A stretch of 64,000 bases of DNA from positions 10,981,893 through 11,045,892 of the forward strand of contig OZ024807.1 of assembly GCA_964017045.1 (NCBI GenBank), in the 5' to 3' direction. Every line of letters starts with the position of its first letter. Position 1 is the stretch's first letter. Source of the DNA: Omphiscola glabra. Its lineage: Eukaryota > Mollusca > Gastropoda > Lymnaeidae. Made by a program: the position numbers and the translations under genes. The notes under the pieces were generated by a model. The model saw only the letters and a list, made by a program, of their open reading frames with translations. It searched no databases and was not told where the DNA came from. Below are positions 29,040-41,412 of this stretch, piece after piece.

Positions 29040-29520
29040 AATGGCGGTCGCAATGCGTGAATTTACCATATACTAAAGTCTGTCTATTCACCTCTTCGAC
29101 AACTTCGCTCCTCCAAAGACTATCATATTCTTTCAGTCCCCAAGACTCGTACAAAAACATACGGTGAACGATCTTTCTCTTTCTGCGCCCCCAAACAAAA
29201 GAATTCTCTTCCACTTCACACCCGCAATATACCAACCATCACAGCCTTCAAAACTGCACTCAAAACACATCTCTTTCAACTCTACTATCCTGACTGATTA
29301 CTCCCTCTGACCGATAGACGATGCTGCTGGGTGCCGTCCAGGGCTTGACAGGTAAATAGTTATGGAATGGTTGGAGCGAATACTCATTTGTTTTGTTTTA
29401 TTTAATTAGTGTATTTCAATTTTTAAATTCATGATTATGTTTGTTAAATTGTATGTACAGCGTGGTGAGCCCAGCCCTTGGCTGGAGTGCCACGCTATAG
29501 AAAATTTCTAATAATAATAA
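29040..29520 (+). mobile_element. LINE 3' end (CR1/L2-type reverse transcriptase tail)
   Basis: In one plus-strand frame from about 29064 to 29300 the DNA reads a conserved LINE C-terminus: SPLRQLRSSKDYHILSVPKT, then TKTYGERSFSFCAPK, NSLPLHTRN, and FKTALKTHLFQLYYPD followed by TGA. This matches the 'GdRaFSv.aPklWNsLPl…FKs.LKThLF' tail of CR1/L2-like elements. A 3' UTR follows, ending in a short (TAA)n tract near 29508-29522. The element is 5'-truncated, as usual for LINEs. Confidence 0.85.
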
Positions 29521-30451
29521 TACTAAAGTTACTGGAGAAAACATTCAGTCCGTATAAGTGACACACCGTATAAGATTCCCAATTAGTGCTATTCCCTCCA
29601 CAACCCCGGTACGCCACCGCCCTTGAACATTATTAATATTCTAATGTCCCAGCCCCTCTTACGCCCACAGATTTATTACACCAATAGTTATAACCCGCCA
29701 AACAATGTCGACAGCAATGCGTGAACTCCCCACCTACTAAATATGCACTCAAGTAACGCACTTTATAAAAATCCAAATTATCCCCCCCCCCCACCCAGGA
29801 TCACAACCACACACTTTTTTTCACACGTCTGATTTATATTAATATCCACAATATTCTAATAATGTACTATCCCCTTTTATACCTTATATTTTTAACACTA
29901 TATTTAAATTGAGACTATTTCAGTAAAACAAAAGAAATATTACGCACCAAACGCACTTGATTTTTTTTTTATTTTATAAAAAGAATCTTATTTTGCGCAG
30001 TTATCGGGAATTTTATTTAGTAAAAGTTAGTAGCGTTAGTTGATTTTGGGATCTTTGTTTAATTTTTTTTATTACAATTCCTTTCATCTTCAAAATGAAT
30101 GTTCGGGGGGATGGATGGAATGTTTTGAAATCTGAAAGGGTACGGTACTCAAAAAGATTAAGAACCTCTGTTCTAAAAGGACATTGACTGCGACCTATGA
30201 CGTCACACACAAGGGTTGTTTTCTGTTGCCAAAATAGACCGACCCAATGACGTCACAAATTCCATTTGCCTTTTCATTTTCTCCTTCTCCGTGTCCCGGT
30301 GGCAGCCGCGCTTCAAACAGAATTGTTGCTGTCGCTTCAATTCGTGGCCGTTTGTTTTGGCTTTGAACGTTCGATGGGGAAGGGGGTTTTGGCAGTGGGC
30401 AGGGTCTGGGGGCTTTGCAGGTGGTGGGGGGAATATATGGAGGCGGGGGGG

Positions 30452-30740
30452 GCTTGTCAGTGGTAAGGATCTGGAGGCTGTGAGGGGCCTGTCAGTGGGC
30501 AGGATATGGAGGCTTTGGGGGCGGGTCTGTCAGTGGGCAGGATCTGGAGGCTGTGGGGGGGGGCCTGTCAGTGAGCAGGATCTGGAGGCTGTGGGGGGGC
30601 CTGTCAGTGGGCAGGATCTGGAGGCTTTGGGGGGGCTGTCAGTGGGTCGGATCTGGAGGCTGTGGGGGGCCTGTCAGTGAGCAGGATCTGGAGGCTGTGG
30701 GGGGCCTGTCAGTGGGCAGGATCTGGAGGTTGTGGAGGGA
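30452..30740 (+). repeat. G-rich minisatellite, eight units of 35-38 bp
   Basis: Units containing CTGTCAGTG(G/A)GCAGGATCT start at about 30456, 30491, 30529, 30567, 30603, 30638, 30673 and 30708. Each has a G run of 5-9, so the length varies with the G count. The plus strand has many potential G-quadruplexes. ORFs across it are artefacts. Confidence 0.9.
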
Positions 30741-31865
30741 TGGGGTCTAGACAGTGGACAGGATATCAAGGTCTTAAGAAGGGATTGCGGTTTAAAAAGC
30801 GGGCTGCAGAGGCGGGGAGGGGGTGAGGGCACAACCCTGATATGAAATATCTGTTTGATGGAGATAACACCTTTAATGCTCTCGACTTATGTCAGACAAC
30901 CAAAAAAATTTGATGTTGTGACGTTTCTCTTCAGTTAGGATTACGCGACGTCAATCGCCGGACCCCCCCCCCCCCCCATGTCCCAACTCTCCTGTAACCT
31001 ATCCACTTGACCCACATTTAAACCCCGCCCACTCCAAACCAACCGACCTCACATACAACACACGCGAAGTATCTTATGTCTATTTTACGACAGTGCACTG
31101 ACGTGTCTTACGACAATAATTAACTTCACAATTTTATTGAACTTTTCGCTGTTGTTGAAGCCAGACCTGATTGCTTTGTAAGGAACTGAAAGTGAAGGCA
31201 GTCGTGACAATCGTGCACAAGAAACTCGGTGATCGTTGGAAAACTTATTTAATGAAAAACTTGACAAAACATTCATGCAAGTAACGCACTTTATAAGAAT
31301 ACCAATTAGAGCCCCACTCCCACCACTAAGGCTCGACACTGCACATTTTTTTTCCACGCCCCTGAACTATATTAATATTCCGAAGACCCACCCGCGCTTA
31401 CACCGCAGATTTATTTGACGAACTATTTCAGAAAAAAAACAAAAAGAAAATATTAATTACGCACCGAACGCATTCGGGTAATCGGTGTCGTCATATTCCT
31501 TTCATCTTCCACTTGAAAAATCAGGAAAAACTGTGGGGTGGAGCTGAAACTTTTATAGCAGGTGTTGACTTCGGCAACGAGTCTATGTGCCACGTTTCAG
31601 CATCGATGGGTTTTTCCCAGTCATCCAGCAGACCAGCCACGAACAAATGCGAAGTCAATATAAAGGATTTTTTTTTAAAGCGACCTGTTCTCATATAATT
31701 CATTTGTTGTTAAACTTACAAAATTAAAAAAAAAAAAGTGATTCCTGATTTTTTTTTTCCAAATAGGCTTGACATTTTCATTACACATATTTGTCTTTTT
31801 AATTATTATTCAAGTATCCATCTATATGCAATTTTGAAAGATAGAATCCTCATGACCAACCTATG

Positions 31866-32051
31866 CAGTGGCGTAGCTAGAGTAAGTACCCCCCCCCCCC
31901 CGCCCCCAACCACAACATTTTCTTTTCCACAAAAAAAAAAAAAAAAAACCAACCTTTTCAGTTTGCCGAGAACTTTTGCTTCACTAAATTAAGAGGCAAG
32001 TTATGCTTGGGGCGGACAACCCCGCCCCTCCGCCTCCGTCCTACGCCGCTG
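31866..32051. mobile_element. hAT-like MITE of the CAGTGGCGTAGC family, diverged copy
   Basis: The left end is CAGTGGCGTAGCTAGAG and the right end CCTACGCCGCTG (reverse complement CAGCGGCGTAGG). The interior carries a C run and an A run. Flanks AACCTATG and AAACTGTG agree at 6 of 8 bases. Better-preserved members of the terminus family are at 37062, 58872 and 59943. Confidence 0.6.
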
Positions 32052-35000
32052 AAACTGTGCCCCATAGCGTTCCGCGAAACTGCGATAAAAGCAGTAAGAT
32101 CTATTTCCTTTTAACCAAGATTAATTTAGACACAAACCGTTTGTGTAAATAAAACAACGTAATATGTTCAGCTTTAATGATGATTATACACAATACAAAT
32201 GTTGAAGTTTCGGATAATCATAATGCTGATAGCAGTCCAAATTGTTTTTTAAAAAATCGAAACATTTATATAAGTAAAAATACTTATTTACATAATATAT
32301 AATGTATTAGAGACCGACCGTAAGTGATTTTCTGATTTCGGCCCAATCCGAAACTAGGCCGAAAGTTAAAAATTACCTTCGGCCGAAACCGAAACCAAAA
32401 GCTTTACGAGACTTTCGACCGAAACTGAAGCCGAAATCGAAATATTTAGATATTTTGAAATTCGCTCACGCTTGACGCATTCATTCTACATACTTCGAAA
32501 AATAAAGGGTAAAGTATCAATATTTACATTCTTTTTTTAAAATAAAAAGTGAGATCATCTGGAATATTGATAAATAAACATCTAATGAAAACTTTGTACC
32601 ATTTTAATTAAAAAGAAATTTAAATTTCGTAAAAATGTTTTTAAAGTAGTATCGTAAGAGTAAATTTGGACCGAGGTTAGGGGAGGGGGGCAAATTCCAG
32701 GAAAATAGACCCTTTGCTTTTATAATACAATTACAACCTAGAACATATACCTAAAATAATTATTGTGGCACTAATAGAGCCAATTGTCACCTAAATATCA
32801 GTTATTAAGGCTATAGATATAAAAATATCACCACAATGTTTCGCGGTTATCGTCACACTAATGCTTTGCGTTTTCATAAGTAGCTAGTAAGATATCGCTG
32901 TATTAATATTCAGACTAGTACCAAGACACTAATCTTTCCGTGCTGATGACGTAATTATTTCGTTCGGCGACCAGCCTCCCTCACTCCCATTGTTGGAGGA
33001 AAATTATTTTTATAACCGGGTATCTCAAAATTGTTGTTCTGATGAGTTTTGACGGAGAATCTCAAAAGAATCTAAATTGGTGGCCAATATCATAAAGGTA
33101 AACAGGTCTGAAGTAAACTTAGTACATAATTATTATACGAAGCCTTGATACATGCACACCCGTGTTAATTCTTCAATAGCAATGTTTATGAGCATGATAA
33201 TGATGAATTTCAATTAATTAATGAAAAAAAAATAATGGAAATATTACCATTCCCACGGATTATTCAATATTATTCACCTTTGCCTATGACAACATTGATG
33301 AGCATGATAATGATAAATCAAAATGAATATCACAAATGAAAGAATTGAATTAACATGGGGTTCAAGATTTTATTTTTGAAAAAAAATGAAAACAAAAGTA
33401 ATGATATAAATATTACCATTGCCGAGGTATTTCTTCCACAATACTATTTACATTTGTCTGGGCCTAATTGAAATTTTTTAATTTTTTTTGAAAGGAAGGA
33501 CAAGTAGGTCATCATCCAGATGTGAGCAGTTTTCGCAGAGTATTGGTCATATAACATATGATGACAGCAAGACGTCAAGCAATAATGAATGTCGAATTGC
33601 CGGCCTAGAGACAGACAGACAGACAGTCTGACTTCTGGTAGATGACCGAAAAACCTAGTCACTTTCGGCCAAATAAAGATTTAACTTTGAACAAGTAAGC
33701 GCACCACGAGGGGCGTGCCTCCCTAGCCACAGTTTGGAAAGCGCTGCTATGTGCCGAGTGAGGTGCCTCCCTGATCCGCCACTGCGAGTGTGAGAATCAC
33801 TCCCAACGTGTGGAGTTTATCATGGGGGATAACCGCACAAAATACTATTATCGATATTTGCATGAGTTACGCAACTCTTTAAACTCTCCCTGGATGCAGT
33901 GGTGGTAGGTTATCGGATCCACCTCCACCCGCCCCCTACACCCTTCCATTTCTTTCCCTGTCTCCTTCCTCATAACGGAACCAGGTTAACGTTACAGGAG
34001 GACACAAAGTCACCAGTGTTGAGACAGTGAATGGAGTAAAGTAATTTGATATCGCTATTACGTCCGCATTGAAGAAAAAATATCCTCTGTACTTTTAATA
34101 AGATTTCCCGAAAAATAGCAAAGCCTCGATCGCATTAGACCCTTTTCACCAGCGGTTCCCAACATGGTGCGCAAGGGGGCACATGTTTTAAAACATGGAG
34201 AATACGAAGAGCTTAATCAAATGGCTTTTATATAATATTCTATTTGAATGGTGATATAATTTATTTGATATGGAAAAAAATTAATAAAGAGGGGGGGGGG
34301 GGTCTTGTGGGGAAGGATGCCAATACCGTATTTTTAAATACGGGATAATGTTTAGAAAATAATCATTGCGCTACATAACTACACTGACGTGCTGCTGCTG
34401 CAGGGACCAGCTGGTTTCAGAGGCGTAGCTAGAGTGCTTGGCGCCCGAGGACAAGATTCATTCTAAAGGACCCCCCCCCCCCCGGCCGCCTTTCTTTTTT
34501 CAACTCTCAAACCCATTATTTTCATCATCAAAATAATGTAAAAGCACATTTTGGCGTCCATAACTAGTCTGGCGCTCATATGTCCTACATAAGGGGGGCG
34601 GGGGGAGAGGGGGGGGCATACGCATCTGGCTGTTTTTTCCGGCTTTCGTATAAAAAGTTGCTCATCTTTATTCTTTTCTTTTTGTCTCTCTCTTTTATCA
34701 AGATAGAAAAGCGTTTTTAACAGCATTCAGTAAAAAATTAAAATTGCTGTAATAATGTACATAACCTGTGCGAGCGGTAACAGACGACAAGAGTCCCGTA
34801 GGCGCAGTAGACACAAGGATTCTCAAATTTTGTCAATAGTCATTCCAAGAGGTCGAATGCTTATAAATCTGACGTCCCTAAAAAACCAGTATGCCTGGGA
34901 GCTGGGGCCCTAGATCAGCGGTTCTCTACCTGTGGGTCGAGTCCCATTTGGGGTCGCCTAAGACCATCGGAAAACAAATACACAAAAAGAAATGAATTTG

Positions 35001-37061
35001 AGTATTTCTAGACGTAAAAAAACAGCGTTTCTGATACTGTCATACGGGCTGGGCCATGACGAAGAAAAACTGCGCCGGGGGCATAAGCTGAAAATGGCGC
35101 CCATCAATATATAGAAAAAAAACCGACAAGTTAACAGACGATTTTGGCGTCCTTTGTCTTTGTGGAGTGGATGGCTTTTTATCATTTAATTCGCTTTAAA
35201 GGCCCTGTGCGATTTTGCTGCCCCATGAAGTTGACGCCCGGGGCGCGAGTGCATCCTTCGCCCACCCCATTCGTACTGATGTATCGATAGCGGTGCATCA
35301 CGTTATTCCAGGTGGTGCACACCGACATGCACGTATCCATAGCACCACAAAGCCAATATGGTAGTTTTGTGCGCATCACAGACTTTTTAACAGTTGATTT
35401 AAATGTTACAACAATCCAAACGTTTTAGAAGACCTGATCTAGATTCGACAAGCCGCAGTCTCTCCTTTGGTGGTTAAGGTTTAGCAAAATGGTGGCGCTG
35501 AACCAAAGTAGGCACAAACCCTACCCACCGTCCGCCATGACATGACGCTGTCGACGTTGTAACACGGCAACAGGTCTGGTGGGATCCTGTTGACTGGTCA
35601 CACCCCTTTAAAGTGCACTCACATGCATGACATTTCCGGGGGTTCTCATCTCTCGAGTGTTTGGTCACACCATATTTAACGATATTATTAGAGCGGCAAA
35701 ATATGTATCTCCAATTACAATATTGTGTATAGACTGGCTTCTCAAATTACGAAGGCTTTTGGCCAATACGTGCGTTGTTTTGTTTTTGTTTTATTTATCA
35801 AGCTTTCCTTTACCGCGTTTTTATTTTCACGTTTTAAAACTTGGTAACACACTCCATCATTTTATCCATTTCAGTGAGCTTTTCGAAAAATGGTGTTTAA
35901 ATATACTTATGATATTATACTTATGATATATTTATGATATACTTATGATATACTTATGATAGACTTAAAGCTAAAGATAAAAAGGCAATTTCGTGTGGCC
36001 ATATCATTCCCCTCCTATTTTTCTTTCTTCTCTGTGTCTCCTAGTTGATCTCTCATACATGGCTCTGCCATTAAATATAGCCATGGCCTAAACCCGAAGA
36101 AATATCTAGCATGTGTGTCTGTTCATGAAAAAAAGAGGGCGTGGTGTACGTTTTGTGGTCACGTGACAGACACGTCATGAGCTGTCTCGCAAGATAACAT
36201 TGTGTACGAAGTAGTACTTAGACTGAATGCTCATCAACTATATATCTTTTGTATACTGTGACAGCCAGCGTAATAGCCAGTCTTCCGTTAAGTTACGGAC
36301 ACTGCGTACAAATTTGACATAAAAATCACTCGTCCGTAAACATCGTAAGAACTTAAGAAAGTACTTCAATATATATATATTAATTAGCATCAAAGCTTTT
36401 GAAGCGAAAATAAAACCATTGGGGTTCCCAACATTCACGATTCAATAAATACTTTTTGCTTTAAACTTCTATGGATCACATTCAGAACAAATGAAATACT
36501 GATGAGAATGTCATACAATAAAATGAACGCATACTCACAAAGTTGAATTAGATAAAGTCTAGATATGGTCTAGGTATAGTCTAGGTAGGCCTATAGTCTA
36601 GGTATAGTCTAGTGTCAAGGGTATGAGAATCACTGTTGTTATGTTTGGTATGGAAAAGATGTTTAGTGTAGAGATTATGTGTGGGGCTGTGTCTATTGTG
36701 TGGGATAATTGTGACGTATTTGGGTAGGGGGGAAATGACGTGTTAGTTTTGTTGTTGATGGTGGATTGATGGCCGTTGTACGACATTGACTGTTCAACTT
36801 GTGTGTTGCTGAGTGCTTGGCTGGAACGTCTTGAGTATCGGTTGTACGTTATATAACAGCGATAGTTAAGGAATTTTTAGAGAATAAACTTATATCGTGT
36901 AACAAACCGGTTAGTGTTTGGTGTATTAGTATCAGTTGCTATCGGTTACACTGGCCCGTGGGATGAAGTGTAAGTGGGAGACATAGCCCAAACAAGTAGA
37001 CATCTATCGTCATGGGTAGATGAGCACAAAGACACTAAGATCCTACATATCACTATCTAGG
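32052..37061. other. Intergenic, repeat-derived, no gene seen
   Basis: AT-rich DNA with relics. A GGCCGAAACCGAAA-rich stretch lies at 32325-32450. An hAT-type terminus phrase GCGGTTCCCAACATGGTGCGC is near 34150 and another, GCGGTTCTCTACCTGTGGGTCG, is at about 34918. A member of the GGCGCCCGGGGACAAGATTC repeat lies at 34421-34610. Short TATACTTATGATA repeats lie at 35910-35965. No ORF has recognisable similarity. Confidence 0.4.
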
Positions 37062-37246
37062 CAGTGGCGTAGCGAGCTTAACTCGCGCCCGGGGCACAAT
37101 ACCTTTTTAGCGCCCCCCAATAACTTTTTAGAGCCCCCTCTATTCGAAAACCATACAATATTATAGTAAAATATACCATTTGGCGCCCCTTTGTGAGTAG
37201 CGCCCGGGACATGATGCCCCCCTTGCCCCTCCTCACTACACCACTG
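37062..37246. mobile_element. hAT-like MITE, CAGTGGCGTAGC family, copy A
   Basis: Starts CAGTGGCGTAGCGAGCTTAA and ends ACTACACCACTG. Flanks TATCTAGG (37054-37061) and CATCTAGG (37247-37254) match at 7 of 8 bases, the hAT duplication size. The interior (GCGCCCGGGGCACAATACC and CCATACAATATTATA) is shared with the copies at 58872-59046 and 59943-60108. Confidence 0.85.
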
Positions 37247-37390
37247 CATCTAGGTATGGTCTAGATATAGTCATGCGATAAGGATACTTTAGGGTGTTAT
37301 TTTCTCGAAAGTTTAATATCTATAAATATTGAACAAAACTTTTTTTTTTTTAATAAATAGACCAATATTTTGTCTATAGACATTTAGATA

Positions 37391-37790
37391 ATGGACTACG
37401 ATTAGTCACTTCCTTGTTTTGTCACGTGATACGTACCAGCCATTAGTAGGCTTTCTGCTACACATAACAACACATAACAACAGATAAACAGCTGATCAGC
37501 CATTGCCTTTATCAATTATTATCATTAATTCTAAAGCAAAATGTTTGTCTCCATCAGCGCTTCCCCAGTGTTTATTAAAATTTTACTTTTCAAAATATTC
37601 TTGAATACACGCGTTTCTTTAAATGACATTCATTAAATGTGACAATAATTATAATTCAGTTATGATTAAAGGAAGAAAGTTGTTTGAAGCAAAATTTGTG
37701 AGCGACTAGTGTGTTGCAGAAAGCCTAACGGAAGTTTTACTTGTTTTTACACGTATCACGTGACAAAACAATCGACTAATCGTAGTCCAT
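37391..37790. mobile_element. 400-bp inverted-repeat element with TCACGTGA in each end
   Basis: The left arm begins ATGGACTACGATTAGTC and the right arm ends GACTAATCGTAGTCCAT, its exact inverse. Inner blocks TTGTTTTGTCACGTGATACG and AGGCTTTCTGC are also inverted, so the arms extend about 75 bp. No transposase is present. I did not find a clear target duplication, so the superfamily is open. Confidence 0.75.
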
Positions 37791-38456
37791 TGTAAACATT
37801 AGCCACATATTTTTTTTGGACTGAGTTGTCAATCCAGAGGATGAAATAATAAAAGCTATAAATCGCCTTAAATTTGATCAAAAAAAAAATGATTGTTCGT
37901 GTCTAATTAATCTATTTTAAATTTAAAGCTTTATCGCAGTACAACACTTTTATAATGAGTTAATTTTTTTAAAAAAAATGGAATTTTCTTTTGGTTACAT
38001 TTCGCAAAATTATAATAATTTCAGTCTTGAATGTCTTTTTCGTATTAAAAAGAAACAAACAAATAATTGGCCTGTAGCAAAAGTACCGACATTCGGTACT
38101 CACAGACAGTAGTGCGGTCCGTGCCGGATGACAACCTCCTATTGACCATTGGGTTGACAAGACATTGATATTGATAATTTGGCCATAACTACAACTTAAT
38201 TCCTATTTACGAGTTAGGGCCCCCGAAATGGTATCCCATAGGATCGTTATTTTTCGATAGGAAATCTAGGCTACAAAATAATACAATCTAGGCTACTATG
38301 TAATACAAACAAACTGCACGCACATTTGAGACAATAGGGTTTGAGTCATGTCTAAGACCGGAAAACGTCACAGCGCATTACGCAATGTTACTATTTTTAG
38401 ACAATGTTTCGTAAAAACATAGCTTCTATCGATGCATTTCCGCATATATATAGCAG

Positions 38457-38820
38457 TAGGGCGCTGTCCTGGGTGGCCGAGTGGTATGAACTGAGCAAAT
38501 CTCAAGTTGATGGTCTGGAGCTCAATCCCCACCAAAGCCCAGTCAAGCAAAAACATCACCAGCATCCCGGGTGGATGGGATTCGATGAAAACTCATCTAT
38601 GAGAAGGAAACTCTGACTTCAAACACGGGGATGGAGTCCCGAAGGCGGATAACATTGATACAATGAAACATTCCGACAACTACCGGTGCCTCATGATGTT
38701 ACCTTGGGTTATCCAGCGGCGTGGAGTTTATAATCCTATAGAATAATAATCCCAGGCCATTTTGATTTAGTGACGGACGGATGCCAGCAAAAAAAACAAA
38801 AAGATAAAAAAATAGCAGTA
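38457..38820 (+). mobile_element. tRNA-derived SINE
   Basis: Starts with a tRNA-like head: A-box TGGCCGAGTGG at 38474-38484 and a decayed B-box GAGCTCAATCC near 38519. A unique body follows (GGATGGAGTCCCGAAGGCGG phrase) and an A-rich tail from about 38788. The promoter boxes give the plus orientation. The B-box departs from GGTTCGANTCC, and the head does not fold as an intact tRNA by eye. Confidence 0.65.
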
Positions 38821-39059
38821 ACAAATTGTTGAGATTAATATCTCAATGAGATTGGCCAGACTGTACGCCTAAGTTCGGACACGACCCCGTCACCCATTCC
38901 GTTTAGTGACACGGGTTGCGGACACATCAACAAACGGATATGAATGACGTCAATCAAACAATGGTACACATTGCATTAGGAGGGTCTAAAATACGTCTTA
39001 GATTTAGACAAAATGCAACATTCCGTTAATGGAAAGAAGTACATGCCGCCATTAGAGAA

Positions 39060-39430
39060 ATGTAGGAGGTCAGTAGATAAGCATAGGACGTCACGCAGTA
39101 GAGATAAACTGGCCATCAGTAATAGAGAAACAAAGGATGGCAGTAGAGAAATGCACGAAGTCAGTATCTAAATACATGTTGTCATGTCGTAGGGATATAC
39201 AAGAGAAAGCGGAGAAATGCAGGACGTCAGTAGATAAGTAAAGGCCGGCATGCAGTAGAGATAAACTGGCCATCAGTAATAGAGAAACAAAGGATGGCAG
39301 TAGAGAAATGCACGACGTCAGTATCTAAATACATGTTGTCGTGCCATAGGGATATGCTAGACATCAGCGGAGAAATGCAGGACGTCAGTAGATAAGTAAA
39401 GGCCGGCATGAAGTAGAGTTACAGTGGACG
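39060..39430. repeat. About 158-bp tandem repeat, 2.3 copies
   Basis: The phrase CA(T/C)G(C/A)AGTAGAG recurs at about 39092, 39249 and 39407 with the same surroundings (GATAAACTGGCCATCAGTAA, AGAAATGCA(C/G)GACGTCAGTA). The unit is itself made of related shorter motifs rich in 'gtcagtag'. Confidence 0.75.
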
Positions 39431-40300
39431 TCAGTATAGATAAGTACAGCAGCTAAGTGTTGAACGTCACATTGAAGGTCACAGCAGCTGGATGTTCAAT
39501 GTCACAGCAGCGACATTCTGAATGTCACATTGAAGGCCACATTCGCTAAATGTTGAATCAAAAACGTAAAAATATTCGATTTTTTACGTCAACGCACGTG
39601 AAGACCAATTCCACTAAGAGGCAGTGACGTAGGGGTGGAAAAAAAAGGGGGGGGGGGTCGCTTCACCCTGGACGGATTTTCTTTTCTTTATATGGAGGGG
39701 CGACATTTTTTTGCTTTATTTCTTGTTTTTTTTTTCTTCTGTGGTCGCGGCACTCGCGGTGAGGCAAAAAGCTTGACCCGACCCGGGCGGCACAAACCGT
39801 AGCTGAGCCACTGCAAAGTACCTGACATTTCAAACACCTACGTCATTGGACAAGACCATTTTTTTGGTATTGATCATTGATAGACCGCAGGCCATCGACA
39901 TTGTTATGTTTAAAGACCAACAGGACTTAATAATGTAAGCACACAGAATGTAAGCGTAAGCTGGGATTGCTACATTTCATATTGTACAGTTTTTTTATAA
40001 AGCCAACGGAATCAGCGACTTTATTACGTAGAAAGTCCCGATACGACCCGGCCAAGTAAGCACGCTGGACACCCTTTCATTAAAACAACAACAACAACCA
40101 AAGGTAAGGCTAATAGATTCGACACACGGTTATAGTAGCAAACAAAGAGAAACTCCTTCATCAATATTCACACCCAAAGCCTGCGCTCTTTGAAAGTACT
40201 TCTTCCACCCTCTTCTTCAACATGCTATTAAAAAAAAACCTTGCAGATCCATTTATTCCCGTGTATCATCAAATTCTACTGACCCACTGACACATGTGAT

Positions 40301-40653
40301 ATAAAAGCCCGGGGGGGGGGGGAAAGAGGGAGAGAGAGGGAGGGAAGCAGTGAGATAGAGAGATTCCATCAGAAGACAACAATCAATGGAGGAAACTCGC
40401 GAGAAGGTTACAGTTCGAATTCGATTTACTTCTAATGACGCAAGTAGTGCTCCGCCGGCGGATGCAAGAGCTGTTCCGATTGGTCCATTTGTACTCGGCC
40501 GGCCGGTATTGACGTCATCAGATGCCTGCTTGTCACCCGCCTCTCAGCCTTCGCCTCCTCTTCCCAATCTCTCCATCTCTCTTGAGCTCTTCCCATTCCC
40601 GCTGAATGAAAACGAAATAACAAGTTTGCTATAAGCTACTTATATTATTATCA
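40301..40653 (+). promoter_or_regulatory. Orphan TATA box, 82-codon ORF and splice donor
   Basis: A TATAAAA box at about 40301 is followed by G- and GA-rich sequence, an ATG at 40386 opening an 82-codon ORF (to 40634), and a strong splice donor (TATCAG-GTAATA) at about 40654. The ORF has GC-richer composition than its surroundings and contains a TGACGTCA octamer (40510-40517). The translation is Pro/Ser-rich and unrecognised. This could be a promoter with a first exon of an unknown gene or chance. Confidence 0.3.
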
Positions 40654-40875
40654 GGTAATAGGACCACGTTTTTTTTCACCTCGTAATGTTCAGAAGTTGC
40701 CAAAGCAAAAAAAACAACAACAACAAAAAAACAACAACAAAAAAAACCCCTAGTCCCTAGTATTGGGGAAAACATGCAGTCTTAGACAACTCCATCACCA
40801 CGATTTATTTGCTTAAAAACGTCTCCAATCGGTTACGCTGTGATCTGTACCGAAATAAGTTGATATAAGTTCATA

Positions 40876-41155
40876 CTGAGTATGAAATAAGTTGATATTT
40901 TACTGAGTATGAAATAAGTTGATATTTTACAGAGTATGAAATAAGTTGATATTTTACTGAGTATGAAATAAGTTGATATTTTACTGAGTATGAAATAAGT
41001 TGATATTTTACTGAGTATGAAATAAGTTGATATTTTACTGAGTATGAAATAAGTTGATATTTTACTGAGTATGAAATAAGTTGATATTTTACTGAGTATG
41101 AAATAAGTTGATATTTTACTGAGTATGAAATAAGTTGATATTTTACTGAGTATGA
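40876..41155. repeat. 27-bp minisatellite, about 10 copies
   Basis: Units of CTGAGTATGAAATAAGTTGA plus TATTTTA repeat with exact 27-bp period from 40876 to 41155. One unit has CAGAG for CTGAG. Long minus-strand ORFs with a nine-residue repeat are by-products of the period being divisible by three. Confidence 0.93.
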
Positions 41156-41412
41156 AATTAATTGCAAAAAAAAAAATAATAAAAAAATTATGCGATGAAA
41201 TGACAAAAGTCGTCATTCGTGGTCAAACTTTGTATAGACCAGCAAAAAAAAAAGATATCGAGTAAATGTAATGGTAGATAGTTTAAATGTTGCAGAGGAA
41301 AAGATAAAATTGTTTCGCTTGTAATAGGCCAACTACACTACTATAAGGTACTGAAGAGATCAATTTTCATAAACATTAAAAAGTCACACTTCCTATCAGG
41401 GCCGTAGATATT

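Larger units (their letters stand above)
28629..31480. repeat. Degenerate local repeat family carrying CAAGTAACGCxCTTT
   Basis: Related sequence recurs at about 28629-28680 (continuing after the foldback element at 28981-29060), 29545-29790 and 31268-31480. Shared phrases are CAAGTAACGC(G/A)CTTT, 'ccgcc(c)ctgaa..atattaatattc', 'cagatttatt' and 'ccgccaaacaatg'. The foldback element and the LINE tail are both inserted in the first copy. The nature of the family is unknown; it may be a decayed transposon or a segmental repeat. Confidence 0.5.

Noticed and set aside
30216..30750. Gly/Trp-rich ORFs on the plus strand
   Set aside because: They are translations of the G-rich minisatellite.
32310..33680. 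One large hAT element bounded by GGCCGAAA motifs
   Set aside because: The two ends do not form a convincing inverted repeat and no target duplication was found.
38461..38540. Functional tRNA gene
   Set aside because: An A-box is present, but the B-box is decayed, the cloverleaf does not close by eye, and an A-tailed SINE body follows.
40833..41216. ORFs of 111-127 codons with a nine-residue repeat
   Set aside because: The 27-bp unit is divisible by three and lacks stops; there is no conserved domain, start context or splice signals.
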